Assembly (NCBI GenBank): GCA_944472155.2
Contig: OX235272.1
Location: 14,988,354 to 15,052,353, forward strand
DNA from: Trichobilharzia szidati
Lineage: Eukaryota > Platyhelminthes > Trematoda > Strigeidida > Schistosomatidae
Length of the DNA: 64,000 bases
Direction of reading: 5' to 3'
Positions 11,812 through 23,240 of the stretch are shown piece after piece; positions within the stretch are counted from its first letter, which is position 1, and every line of letters starts with the position of its first letter. Both the position numbers and the translations under genes were made by a program. The notes below the pieces were generated by a model. The model saw only the letters and a list, made by a program, of their open reading frames with translations. It ran no database searches and was not told the origin of the DNA.

Positions 11812-12165
11812 AGGGACGCCAGTTTACAGGCATCATCAATTTGATAAATTACACATAAGAGTAGTAAGTATAGTCAGTAATGATAATATAATAAGGTACA
11901 TAATTATTCCTACAAATGCAGGACACACAAGTTGTAAAGGCATGGATAAGTATTATTTAAGTTACATATTTAAATTACATGATTTACGGTTAAATAACAT
12001 GGTTGCTGTCATTTTATCTTCAGTTTGTGGGAAAAATCGGATAACTGGTGATTCAATGGAACACATCAAGAAATATAGAGATATTGACTTCGCATTAACA
12101 AAAAAACCAAGTATGCGTTGGATGGATTACATATACTTGGGAAAATAAATAAAGCTTGAAGTCAA
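11812..12165 (+). repeat. Dispersed repeat, best full copy
   Basis: It begins GAGGGACGCCAGTTTACAGG and ends GGGAAAATAAATAAAGCTTG. It carries a 68-codon frame at 11942-12148 with SMEHIKKYRDIDFALTKKPS. A related peptide (SMEHIKKYGNIVVALTKK) can be read on the minus strand at about 20410-20350, so the frame may once have been coding. Confidence 0.6.
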
Positions 12166-12257
12166 GTCCCTCATAAAACAATAAAATGCGTCTTACAATA
12201 ATATATTCCCACTTTACGCACATGAATAAATAAATAAATTTATTCTCATAGTACAGT

Positions 12258-12345
12258 ACATGAGGGACGCCAGTTTACAGGCATCACCAAATTGTTACAG
12301 AAATAGAACCATATAATTCAATCACAATTTACAGGCAGCAGCAAA
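12258..12345 (+). repeat. Dispersed repeat, truncated copy
   Basis: It starts TGAGGGACGCCAGTTTACAG and continues with CAGAAATAGAACCATATAAT, which is found inverted at about 7840. It ends where the CR1-type tail begins. Confidence 0.55.
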
Positions 12346-12359
12346 GTATTTAAGCGCGT

Positions 12360-13600
12360 TGTTACGTGCTGTAAAAGACTAATGGTTGATTCGTTCTAGG
12401 AATAAGTAGTTTACTTATATAATCAGTAGAGTGAAACAGTCTGTACGGAGAGCGTTTGAAACTTATAAATAAAGAGCAAGTCCTGACATCTAGGGGCAGG
12501 TTGTTGCATATTTTAGAATACACGACTGTAAAGACTCTTTCATGGAGTGTTGATTTGAAGGCTTGAATTGTCACTGTGCAAGTTTGGTTACGCAGATCGT
12601 AAGAGCCTTCCTGTGTGAATTGTATGTCCTTACTGTGTGAGAATGATATTTTGTGAAGGACCTTAAAGAAGAATATTAGGTTTATAATAAGTCGTCTTGT
12701 CCAGAGTAGGTCAAGTTTTAGAATCATGCAGCGGGAGATGTAGTCTCTCTCACAATCGTAGCCAAGTAGTTTGGAGGTGAAGTACCGTTAGGTACTTTCC
12801 ATCCTTAGCTTGTCACGTGTGCGAGTGCTGCTTATAATAAATGGACAGCACTCTAGTAGTGGTCTTACATGTGTTTTATACAGAATTAGCTTTGCCTCAT
12901 TGTCGTGAAAGTTCCTGAGTATGCATCCTAAGAGCATCCTCGACTTTCGAGCCTGTGATGCCACTTGCTCAGAGAATGTCAGGTCACTAGAATAACTCAG
13001 GCCTAAGTCAACGACACTTTGGAGTTTGGTAAGGTTAGCCGATTGAAGCGTTAACTTCATGTCGATTGAGGGTGCACTGAAACAGATCCAGCCACATTTG
13101 TTCAGGTTAAATTGTAGATTCCATAAAGACGATCAAGCAGTCACTTTATCTAATTCTTTCTGCACAACATTCTCAAAGTACCCTAGGTCATCACACTTTT
13201 TGAGTCATTGTGCGTCATTCTAGATGTCATATTAAAAGGCTTTGGGATTGTAGGATCCTGCAGTTCCGTTTTCATATGTGAGATAGTTTCGGGTATACAT
13301 TCTAGTGAACTTAATTTCGATTTTAATTCATTTATCTGTAGCTGCATCTCTTTAATTGTGCATGTTAAGTAAGAGAGCTCTACCTTTTCAGACAGGACAT
13401 CTTCCACCTGTATTACAGGGGTCAGAGTTATGCTCCAGTCTTTTATGTTGGGTGAACTAATAATAAGGGGTGGTAATGTGTTATTAGACGAGCTGATGCT
13501 ATTTTCTAAATTACTGGTGTTCACACGAACACTCTTTTTAGAATTTCGGCCCATCGTTATTAAAGATCAATCAACAGTAAGCAATTAATGAATATAAACG
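12360..13600 (-). mobile_element. CR1/Jockey deletion derivative: ORF1 joined to RT tail
   Basis: Minus 13554-13183 is an ORF1-like protein (123 codons) beginning MGRNSKKSVRVNTSNLENS with a heptad-like segment EMQLQINELKSKLSSLE. At about 13190 it runs into post-YADD RT sequence: ELDKVTA, FNLNKCGWICFSAPSID, then LTLQSANLTKLQSVVDLG and LYKTHVRPLLECC. The tail QEGSYDLRNQTCTV ends at 12362. The endonuclease and the RT core are missing. Stops break the tail. Confidence 0.75.
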
Positions 13601-13604
13601 AAAA

Positions 13605-15780
13605 CACGTGCAAAAGCGTCACCTGATTCGAACGTACCGGGTGTATATGTGTATTGTGTGGTCGTCTATTCTTCTAGGCCTGCACTTTAGCCACACTATC
13701 TGCTGACCCATTGGCCTGGCTTGCCTAACGTTGTGATCAGACTGCTCCTAACGTCACCCCAACTAGTCAAGGGAGAATACAAAGACTTATTTACTAACGA
13801 TAGTGTGGAGAGAATATAATTATAATTTATATATCGTATAAACAGATAAGTTGACGTGAAATTCATTCTAGTTTTACAGGAACGATCAGGCGTGTTATGA
13901 CTGCAATCATAAAATATCAGTAAATTGGTACTGTTTCAATAATTTAAATGGTTGGGTTGCAATGCAAACAATCAGAACAGGTCCATATAAATTTTAATAA
14001 TAATTTATATTTTCATATAAACATAAATTTACATGAAAATGCATGCCATTTTACAGGCACGATCAAGTACGATATAATGACAAATAGTAGATTGTCTACA
14101 AGTTAATAATGTTTGAACAGCTAAATATTTGATATATATATATATATAAATACACTCATTGTCTGACCCATGTCGTATCATTATTGAATTAAACAGTAGT
14201 CCTCCAGGTTGCGTAGGAAAATCGACTTCGTTTCGTTTTCAACCCGTAGTTGTAGGCATACGATAGCCAACCAATATTGAGGTAAGTACAACGTTTACAA
14301 GGGATAGTAAGATTATCACTTTTTTAAAAAGTTCAAATTGTTGAATTATATAGTACAAGCAATCGGAACAGATTCTTATAATTGTTAATTTGTAAATCTT
14401 CCACGAAGGTTTCCATCGAAGTTGAGCGACAACCACGTGCTTGAACGCTATTTCAGGAAGAGGAGAAAATCCTGCACAGCTACAAAGTGATATAAAATGC
14501 AATCATGAATAATGCATCATTGGAAGTATATTTACAAGAAAAATACAAGAATAAGCTATACAGTACTTGATATGATAGTGCACATTTGCAATGTATGATG
14601 CTAACCATATTGGTCTTACCGTAGAAAACTATGACGTTTTCTATGAAAATAAAGTTATTCTCAAACATGAGTGCTGTTGTTGTTTATTTTATTTTTTTAA
14701 CCATCAGAGCAACCGAACTTTATGCGAGAGAAGAGTGTGAATGAGAAAAAAGAAAAACAAAAGAGTAAATTTCAGCTTTACTAAAGGCCCAGGAAGTTGA
14801 GATAAAATAGAGTATAATAGTAATTAGGTAGAAGGATTATCGTGAAGTATATAAGTGACATTTTAGAGAGAAGTGGCTGGAAGGATTAGAACCTGTTGAA
14901 TATGGTGACCTGTAGGATGTCTGGCGAACTTGTGTATGGCCCATTCGGTAGCATCTTGACAAGAAACTGAGCAGGCTTGTAGATGTTAGGAGCGAAAGCA
15001 TTATTTCTTTTTACAAGCTAAAACTGTACAGTCATTATTGTTTTAGTTTTTTTTAAAATTTTTTATAAAGTCAATTTTTTATACTTTCAGTATCTAAACT
15101 CATGTTTAATTCTCGAGCTGCCAAAATAATACATGTTGCTGTTCTACAGATCGGAGCGATTCACATTTGTGACCACTACCAAATCTGCTGATCAGCATGC
15201 GCCACCCTCCCTCCTTTTTTGACATCAAGCTCTGAGACCTTTCACAATGACTGCAGTTGTAATATTGGATTGCTTTGACTCCGTCCCAATCATACAGTAT
15301 GCTGCACATTAACAGCTTTCATGACAAGTGCTTCCCATTAGGTCACATGGCACAATAATACCAGAGTACATTGTTAGCAGTATTATCATCATACTAGTGA
15401 ACAAGTGGATTACTACAAAAGACTAAGAAATTAGGTTTCCCTTAAGAGTTATGAAGGATAAAAATAGCTAATATTAGAGCAACTAAGTTATATTCTATTT
15501 AGCAGTGATATGAGTAGTGGAACAATTAGTGATGAAGTTATGTAAAGTTATATTACATCTCCACAAGAAGGTGATACACAACCACTGCACAATTCAGTGA
15601 CCGAGCTATTGTCCTTTGTAAAAGACAACACACCGTCAGGAATCACACACGCTATATAAAGCCGTAGAGGAGAAACGAAGCACGGATAGTGGCTGAAATA
15701 ACTCCACTAGAAACAATATAGTTCAAATTACAATAGGGACAGTTAAGTTCATGCAATGGGATGACTTAGGCCACTTGGAA
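13605..15780. other. Interval with one inverted repeat unit, no supported gene
   Basis: 13660-13790 is related, in inverted orientation, to 17560-17720 (shared CTGCTGACCC-like and GCTCCTAACG blocks). A 67-codon minus frame at 15309-15106 (YDWDGVKAIQYYNCSHC) is not recognised. (AT)n at about 14130-14150. The rest is AT-rich. Confidence 0.4.
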
Positions 15781-15789
15781 CAACTAGTT

Positions 15790-18545
15790 AACAACTTTTA
15801 TCCCTAAGCATTCTCTTTCTAATTCGGCGTTGCGCCACATTTGAAAATCTGATTACCAGTAATGGGATTCAGCCAGCACAGATGAAGAAATTAATTACGG
15901 AAGGCAGAATGGTAGTTTCAAAAACAGCTGACTCAGGTCAATGGAAGTAGATCTCCTAACAGAAAACGTCCTAGGTCAAGAAGCAGACCTGAACAATCTA
16001 AATCACCAATGCTGTTCTGCTAGTGTCACTGGTGAAAAATCAAAAGAATATGCGCAGCCATATGCCTAGATTGCACTGCTTCGCAATCAACCCTGAAAAT
16101 ATTTTGCTTAATCTGCATCAGGGATAAAGACTGCACAGACTTCTCGGTCGAAGCAGAAGTTGCAGTCAGTATCATGAAGGAAACGTAGACCAAGTTTGGA
16201 CGAAAAGTTCCTCCCGTTACGATGAGGGACATCAGGAAACCTCAGGTCACCACTTTTGGACGGAAAGCACTGACTCTTTACCCTGAGTTTAAGCGACAGC
16301 TTTGATGGAATTTCACTGTTGCTGACACAGACTCAGCTATCCTGGACATATACTTTCTAGAATGGCATGTCTCATTAGTGGATGGACGAGAGAGGTGGCT
16401 GGTAATGAAATGGCCAGGTAAATGAATGACAGGGTGGGTGATCTCTATTCATTACATCTGGTCCAATCACAGCTCGTATCAACCGACAGGCTCCGAAAAA
16501 TACTGGCAGAATCTCCAGCGCTAACGACAACCCACCTTTAGACTTCCAAGTATAGTCCCAATATTAATGAAACTATAAAGACATATATGTCGCGGATTTT
16601 GTCGAACTTTAGAGGTTAGTCCAGGACAAACTGATGGTAGAGAGTGGAATTAGACCATACGCTTCAGTTGGGTATTGTTCGACACCATTGCACATGGTCC
16701 CTAAGAAAAATCAGACCGACTGGCGCCCTTGTGGTGGTCACAGGGCCCTAAATAGGCAAACCGTCTCAGACAGATACCCAGTGCCCTGCATCTAGGACTT
16801 TAGCAAGTCTGCGAGACGAAACAATTTTTTTACTGAAATAGACTTAGTCCGCATCATTCGCCGACGGACACATAAATGACCTACCCGTCACCATTCCGGA
16901 AACCAACACACATGAAGACCATAATCAGACAGTATTACGCCAACTGGAAGACAACAGCATGACAATCAAATTGGGTGGGCTTTTGGCACAAAAATAATAG
17001 AGTTCCCAGGGCATGTCACTGACAGCACAGGGATCACAACAATGCCAAAAGAGGCGAATACCATCAAGCAGTATTCCCCACCCACTTCCCTCGCGCAACT
17101 CCAGTTTTCTGGGGCTGATCAACTTCTGTCGATGCTTTATACCTAATTGCGCACAATACACGCAGCCCCTGACTGATGCATCAGGGGGGAAACCAAGAGA
17201 CTTTCAGATGCCAAAGGAGGCATCCGACGCAATCGCATAGCTGAAAGAAGCTTTGGTGAAAGCCTCAACCCTGAAATATTCTAATCCAAATTCTCCTTTC
17301 GCATTAATGGTAGATGCATCCGACTAGGAAGTAGTGCCTGCAAACCAGCTGACCGGTAATGACTGACAGCCATTCTCAATCTTTTCCGATTGCGCAGAAA
17401 CACAGTATTCTTTTAGTGGATCAAAGAAGTTCGTCAACCCGATTGAACGTCAGCCGTTTCACTTTCAACCGTCAATTTGTTTATCCATAAGGATTGAAAG
17501 ACAGGGTGGAAAGCATAATTTTCAAGGGCACAGAGCTCTTTGACTGTGTTGTGGTGAGATCGTCTACTCGCACACTCTCTGCAGATCATCAGCGATAAAT
17601 ACACTTTTCAGCCGCCGTAAGCGTTATATACTCTCGCTAGTGTGGCAGCGTTAGGAGCAGCCTGACCACCAGGTTAGGTGGGCTAGGCTGAAGAGTCAGC
17701 AGATAATGTGGCTGGCATCCAGGTCTAACGGGATTGATAGGCACACATCAGTCGTGAGCGTTGTGTCTAGTCGAAACCAACTGGAAACGAGTGCGAAGTC
17801 ATTCAAACAGCCTAACTGGTTTCCTAGATTTTATCTTTGGTAGAGCGTTTCTAGCAGTCTAAATGGACGTTAAACACTTTCGTTAGAGAACAGAAGGTTG
17901 ACTATTCAACGCCTACACAGATCATAAACGTCCTACTTATGCATTCAGCGTTGAAACTGATAAGCACTCACCAGGTGAGTTTCTTCACCTTATTTTTATG
18001 TTACAGTTTACCAGCGGTATGAAACGTGTAATTGGGAAGGAGAAATATGTGGCTGATGCACTTTCTGGAATATAAGTGAATACTAAAGAATTAAAAGTAC
18101 GGTCAGAGGGTAAAAAACGATGAAGATTTAAAACATATTCTCAGTGAGAATATCTCTAGTCCAAAAACTCAGACGTTTACAACGTCCTGTCGATGACAAC
18201 TAGATGTGCAGGCATACAATGTCACCTTTAGGAACGTACTCCCAGCCAGATGCCAATTTCGCCTATGCTCATACGAACTTGGCAGGTCCTATGGCATACT
18301 CTAACGTGTTCACTTTCCTGTTTACACGCATTCGTAAGTTCCTTAAGTCCACTCTAGCAGCATCACTTACTGACGCTACGACGGAAACGGTAGAAAGAGT
18401 CTTTCTTCAACATTAGGTAGCCATGTTTGGCGAACTTATGACAGTAATCGCAGACAGAGGAGGTTAATTCGAATCAGAGCTTTCCAAAAACTTGTTGACG
18501 TCTCTAGGATCACACAGAATCTGCTGTACAGAATGTCATTGTCAA
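15790..18545 (+). mobile_element. Degenerate Ty3/gypsy LTR retrotransposon (gag end to integrase)
   Basis: Despite many stops and frameshifts the order gag-PR-RT-RH-IN is visible. CWYHWKIKRICA at about 16015 is the gag end. Protease-like DFSVEAEVAVS lies at 16140 and DSAILDIYFLEWHVSLVD at 16330. The RT reads [11 protein letters not shown] near 16660 and then [12 protein letters not shown] sequence. SSFLGLINFCRCFIPNCAQY and TQPLTDASGGKP lie at 17100-17190; KYSNPNSPFALMVDASD at 17275. RNase H GKEKYVADALSGI lies at 18035; integrase AYAHTNLAGPMAYSNVFTFL at 18260 and VIADRGG at 18450. No LTRs were identified. Confidence 0.85.
17500..17880 (-). repeat. Insertion inside the gypsy RNase H region
   Basis: The RNase H protein match is interrupted here by about 380 bp that has no gypsy similarity. 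Its middle (17560-17720, minus strand) resembles 13660-13790. It may be a small non-autonomous element; exact ends are unclear. Confidence 0.45.
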
Positions 18546-19160
18546 GTGATTTGAGGTTACTTTTGAGTATGAAATAAGGATGTGATGCAAGGAACAGCAG
18601 AGTAGTCTTGTTGACTTTAGATGAGATCACTGCACTGTGCGATGGTGGACAGGAAATGGTTTGCGTTGTTTTGAGTTGCAGCACAGTTTACCAGTCGCCA
18701 GAGCGTGACTTGAAACCATGAGGAGGATAATTCATAACTGATTTCTTCGGTCCATTTTTGTAATGATTTTCAGCGTTGGGGTGGGTGCGAAAGACTGACC
18801 ATTGTGCGGGTGATTTCCTCGACTGCTAGGCTGGAGATTCATGTGATGGAATGACTTAACCGCTATATTACCATTAAAATGACAAGATGATGAAAAAAAT
18901 TTGTTTTACTGCACCTTGTAGTGGAGTTGGTCATAAATGTTTACAACGGCAATGGATAGCGGCACATGTGAGGTGATTGGTACAGACGTCAGCTGTTATC
19001 GTGATACTGTATTTTGGTTGTTTTACGTTGTTTTCATGAGTTTTCTCTATTTAAATGCATCGAAAATCATATTTTAACCTAGAATGGATAAGGCTAGTCA
19101 TTATCAGCATTTTGACTGATAACTGATCTTGGAGATTTTCCGCGCGAGATCGCCTCAACT
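18546..19160. other. Interval without supported gene
   Basis: Follows the integrase remnant. No frame or repeat was recognised. Confidence 0.4.
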
Positions 19161-19254
19161 ACCAACAACTGTTAGAAGTGTACTCAGACTGTGTGGCTCT
19201 TGTGAGTCGAGAATACTTGGAGAAGGAATGTATTGGCACATTGGTCTCCAAAAA

Positions 19255-19440
19255 TGTTTGCAGCCTTAATCCGAAAAGCGTGTGGACAAAAGGGGGATAT
19301 TTTTGGGAAAACGTGGACAAAAACGGCGTAATTTATTTAAAAAGAGGACAAAATCCGATTAAATGGGACAATAAGAGGACAATTTCTATGACGGGGGAAA
19401 AATCCAGATCAAGGGGACAAAGATCTTTGTACCAAGCTGT
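19255..19440 (+). repeat. GGGGACA-type short repeats, first cluster
   Basis: Irregular repeats of GGACAAAA/GGGACAAT words. Similar words form the arrays at 20641 and 22978, so this may be the outer subterminal zone of the same CACTA-like element. Confidence 0.5.
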
Positions 19441-19454
19441 AGTGTATAATAGTA

Positions 19455-19630
19455 ACTTAGGGCGCACTGCAGACTAATAGGGGCAAGCTTAGGGCGCGCT
19501 GAAGACTTTTTGGGGCAGACTTCGGGCGAATTGCAGACTTTTTGGGGCAGACTTCGGGTCAAATACTCAAAATCTGCAATGCGCCCGAAGTTTTTTGCCC
19601 CGAAAAGTCTGCAGTGCGCCCGAAGAAAAT
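19455..19630. repeat. Palindromic array of about 32-bp units
   Basis: Three units of the type GGGCGCACTGCAGACTTTTT then GGGGCAGACTTC run forward (19463-19555), and about two run inverted (19570-19625), meeting near 19565. A long GC-rich hairpin is possible. Confidence 0.75.
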
Positions 19631-20293
19631 GCTAGCTGGGGAGGGGAAACCATGGAAAATCTAATTGAAAAACGGGAGGTTACTGATAACTTCTAAGTAG
19701 TAAAATGTTTCTGTTGAAATTCCGTTACCACTACTTCAAATGAAGAAAAACGCTGCAATTAATTGAGGCGTTTTTCTTAATACAATTACACCTGAAGTTT
19801 CCTGTTGAATATCTTCAAAACATCCCACAAGAGGAACACAGAAGAAAGTGCTAACACTTGAAAGAAAGTATGGTAGTAGTTTTTTCCTGATAAGTAGAGC
19901 ATTTTCGGTCATAGAATTTTTCAGGCAGACACACACGAATACATATATGCGTATGTATACATTGTAGTGACCCGTTTTATTACTCATCATCGCAGTATAC
20001 TTTCATTGTGTAATTGTACTTCGATTTGTTTATTACTCTAAATCTTGCATGTTAACAATTGATACTTTTGTACTCGCTCGATTTTTGAATTTTGATTGCT
20101 GCAATAATACACTATCGTATTCCTTCGCAAGTGCCTTTTGAATTACGTTGTGGATGTCGAGTAATCGCAACGTTAGGACACAATTGTAAACGCGAAGAAG
20201 TACTAAGATATACGTGTACACTAGTTTAGTCAAAATATAGCAGCACAACAACATACCTATTATATTTATATACATGAATATATATATAAAACT

Positions 20294-20324
<31 letters not shown>

Positions 20325-20326
<2 letters not shown>

Positions 20327-21030
20327 TATTTCGTAATCCATCCGAAACATACTTGGGTTTTTCTTTGTTAACGCGACGACAATATTTCCATATTTCTTGA
20401 TGTGCTCCATTGATGAAGCCTGTAAACTGGCGTCACTCATGTAAAAATTGAGAATATATTATAATTACTTGTGTGTATCATTTGTAAATCTGAATGTTCA
20501 TTAATCCTAAAGAATTCATTTTCCGAATTGTTGTTAACTTTTATTCGTTTAACCAATGCACAAATTAAATATATTTATATCGATAACCAAAATATATTTG
20601 CATTGTGAGTTGTTTGATGTAGAGAGAAAAAGGGAAAGAGGATGCGTGTAAAAGGGGGACATTCTTGTCATTCAGTGGACAATATGCGATTGAAAGCGGG
20701 ACATATTGGTGATTAGGGGTCAATAGGAGAGTAAAAAGGGGACATTCTTGTGATTAAGGGGACTATATGCGAGTAAAGCGGGGAAATTCTGGTGATTAAG
20801 GGGACTATATGCGAGTAAAAGATGGACATTCTGGTGATTAAAGGGAACATATGCGAGTAAAAGGGGGAGTTTCTGGTGATTCAGGGCAAAATGTGTCTGA
20901 AAAGGGGACAGTGTTTGTCGTCGGGGTAAAAGGGGACAATTGTCCCATTTCGGAATTTTGTCCCGTTATTCTCTAAATGGAATGTCCTGTTTTTCTCCCC
21001 TTTTTAACACGATTTTCCCCATGTTTGTAG
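20325..21030 (+). repeat. Long direct repeat, left copy
   Basis: It consists of a piece of the dispersed repeat, an AT-rich spacer, the GGGGACA array and a GTCCC-rich end (TTTTGTCCC, TGGAATGTCC). The same order recurs at 22660-23240, same orientation. The two copies bracket a CACTA-type transposase remnant. Confidence 0.75.
20641..20940 (+). repeat. GGGGACA minisatellite
   Basis: About seven units of roughly 40 bp built from GGGGACATTCTGGTGATTAA and GGGGACTATATGCGAGTAAA, with substitutions. Subterminal repeats of this kind are usual near CACTA element ends. Confidence 0.8.
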
Positions 21031-22100
21031 GATTGGGGCACCACATGGAGATGTCTGTGGTTGAAAGTACCTACAACAAGATTGATCTGCAGTTGAATGT
21101 CGATGGATTGTCCATCTCTAAGTCTTCTAACCAGCAGCTATGGCCCTTGTTAGGTAGCACCGCTCCTCAGTAGAGTACTCCTGATAGGTATATTCGGTAG
21201 TCCTAGCAAACCGAGCAGTTATAAAGAGTTATGCAATGACTTAGTATCTGAGCTAAAGGATATATTAAGTCAAGGCATACATACACATTACCAGACTGAA
21301 CAGGCACTTCCACGTTCGTTTGACAGGCGTCATCTGTGATGCACCGGCTAGAGCGGACGTGAAATTTATAGTAGGTGATAATGCCAGCGCAGGTTGTGAC
21401 AAATGCACGGTTTCCGGAAGAAAACTTGACGGCAGGATGACATTCGAAAATGGAATTTTTCCATTTCCGACTGATGACAGCTTCCATCAAAGGATGCAGT
21501 CAAGTCACCACCGTGGACAGTGTGTTTTTGAGGAATTAAACCTTGATATGGATGAGTGCTTCCCTGTTGACCCAATGCACCTAGTATATTTAGGGGTAGT
21601 GAGGAAGCTTATAAGTCAATGGCAAGACTTAGCTAAAACAAAGGAGATGCACATAATCCGGCCCATGCTTGAAAACATAGACGGGAAGGTATTAACTTGT
21701 GCTAGAATGACACCCCGGGACTTCCCGAGAAAATGTAGGGGGCTCACCGAAGTCAGTCGGTGGAAGGCCACTGAATGTCGCATCTTCCTCCTGTACCTAG
21801 GACCTGTATTACTTAAGGACACTCACTATGCCACCCGGAATATACTGCAACTTCCAGAGACTTACTTTAGCAGTTTACCTCCTGTCTCACATAAAGTCTC
21901 ATCGCAATTACTTGGAAGGTTGCAGAGATGATTTAGTGAACTTCCTCAATGAGTTTGAAGTGATTTATAGCAGGGAGCACTGAGTTTATAATATTGATTG
22001 TCTGTTGCAGACACCTAGTGGAAGATGTCCATGAAATGGGACCGTATTTATTTAAATATTCCCCTCAGCCATCATTGTCAGCAAGTTCGCTTCTGCTACG
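21030..22100 (+). pseudogene. CACTA-type (Tnp2-like) transposase, frame-broken
   Basis: Pieces in order: NVDGLSISKSSNQQLWPLLG (to 21173); after a frameshift, IGIFGSPSKPSS. The main frame at 21320-21931 has CDAPARADVKFIVGDNASAG, CDKCTV (zinc-binding Cys pair), DPMHLVYLGVVRKLI (the conserved D-x-M-H block of this superfamily), and RWKATECRIFLLYLGPVLLK. A later frame near 22020 reads LVEDVHEMGPYLFKYSPQPS. Schistosomes are known to contain CACTA elements; naming the family needs a search. Confidence 0.82.
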
Positions 22101-22607
22101 ATGCCCGAGGACGAAGTAATGAAAATTTTGAAAGACACTACTAAGGCATACTTCCACGACGTTTGTGATCGTGTAGAAAAAAGGGGGAGCCGACCAAGGG
22201 TAAGTAAACAGTTTTTGTTAAATTAAAGTTACTATACTACAAACCGTTTCATTGTATGAATTTCAATCAACGAAATTCTGTTTATATTTTTCACAGGTTG
22301 CTGTTGACAATAAGAAGAGTGACCAGAGGATCTGTGCTGTAAGTGACAATTTAATTAAATGAATGCTGTAAAAATACTGAAACTGAAGGTCTTCCAGTGT
22401 GAGTATTTATATGTAAACGAATAATTCGATTTGTACTCAATAATTGAGTAAATTTTTATGGCTAAATAAACACGTTTAATATATCATTATTATTATTAAG
22501 TCAAATGTCTGTATAAATGTCACCGTTGATTACTACCTTACTTACTAATCTTTTTTCCTTTTCAGGATAGTTCAATGGATTTACTTGATGGCGGGGAGCA
22601 CATGTAA
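22101..22607 (+). CDS. Possible three-exon small ORF in the CACTA element
   Basis: ATG at 22101; exons 22101-22199, 22297-22338 and 22566-22607 have GTAAGT/CAG borders, all phase 0, and end in TAA: 60 codons, beginning MPEDEVMKILKDTTKAYFHD and ending DSSMDLLDGGEHM. It lies just 3' of the transposase frame and could instead be the spliced 3' end of that gene. No domain recognised. Confidence 0.4.
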
Positions 22608-22659
22608 AGCTGCATTCATACTTCAGATGATTTCAAGCTTTATTTTTTTTCCCAAGTAT

Positions 22660-23240
22660 TTGTAATCCACCCGAAACACACTTGGATTGTTTTTGTTAAC
22701 GCGAAGACAATATTTCCATATTTCTTGATGTCCTCCATTGATGAAGCCTGTAAACTGGCGTCCCTCATGTAAAAACTGAGAATATATTATAATTACTTGT
22801 GTGTATCATTTGTAAATCTGAATGTTCATTAATCCTAAAGAATTCATTTTCCGAATTGTTGTTAACTTATTTTCCTTTAACCAATACACAAATTAAATAT
22901 ATTTATTTCCATAACTAAACTTGATTTGAATTGTGGATTGTTTGATGTAAAGAGAATTAGGGAAAAATGATGCGAATAGAAAGGGGACATTCTGGTGATT
23001 AAGGGGACAATATGCGGGTAAAAGTGGGGCATTCTGGTGATTAAGGGGACAGTATGCGTGTAAAGAGGAGACATTCTGTTGACTAAGGGGACAATGTGTC
23101 TGAAAAGTGGACAGTTTGCGGCGTCTGGGAAAAAGGGGACAATTTTCGTATTTCCGAATTTTGTCCCCTTATTCTCTCAATGGAATGTCCCATTTTTGTC
23201 CCCTTTAATAGCACGAGTTTCCTTGGGTTTTTAGTATTGT
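22660..23240 (+). repeat. Long direct repeat, right copy (with GGGGACA array 22978-23110)
   Basis: It aligns with 20325-21030 through the dispersed-repeat piece, the CTTGTGTGTATCATTTGTAA block, a shorter GGGGACA array and the TTTTGTCCCC end. It has fewer array units than the left copy. Confidence 0.75.

Noticed and set aside
15106..15309. 67-codon minus frame with two Cys
   Set aside because: Looks possible as a transposon relic, but no family match could be named.
20641..20940. CRISPR-like array
   Set aside because: Repeats are imperfect, have no unique spacers and occur in a eukaryotic transposon context.
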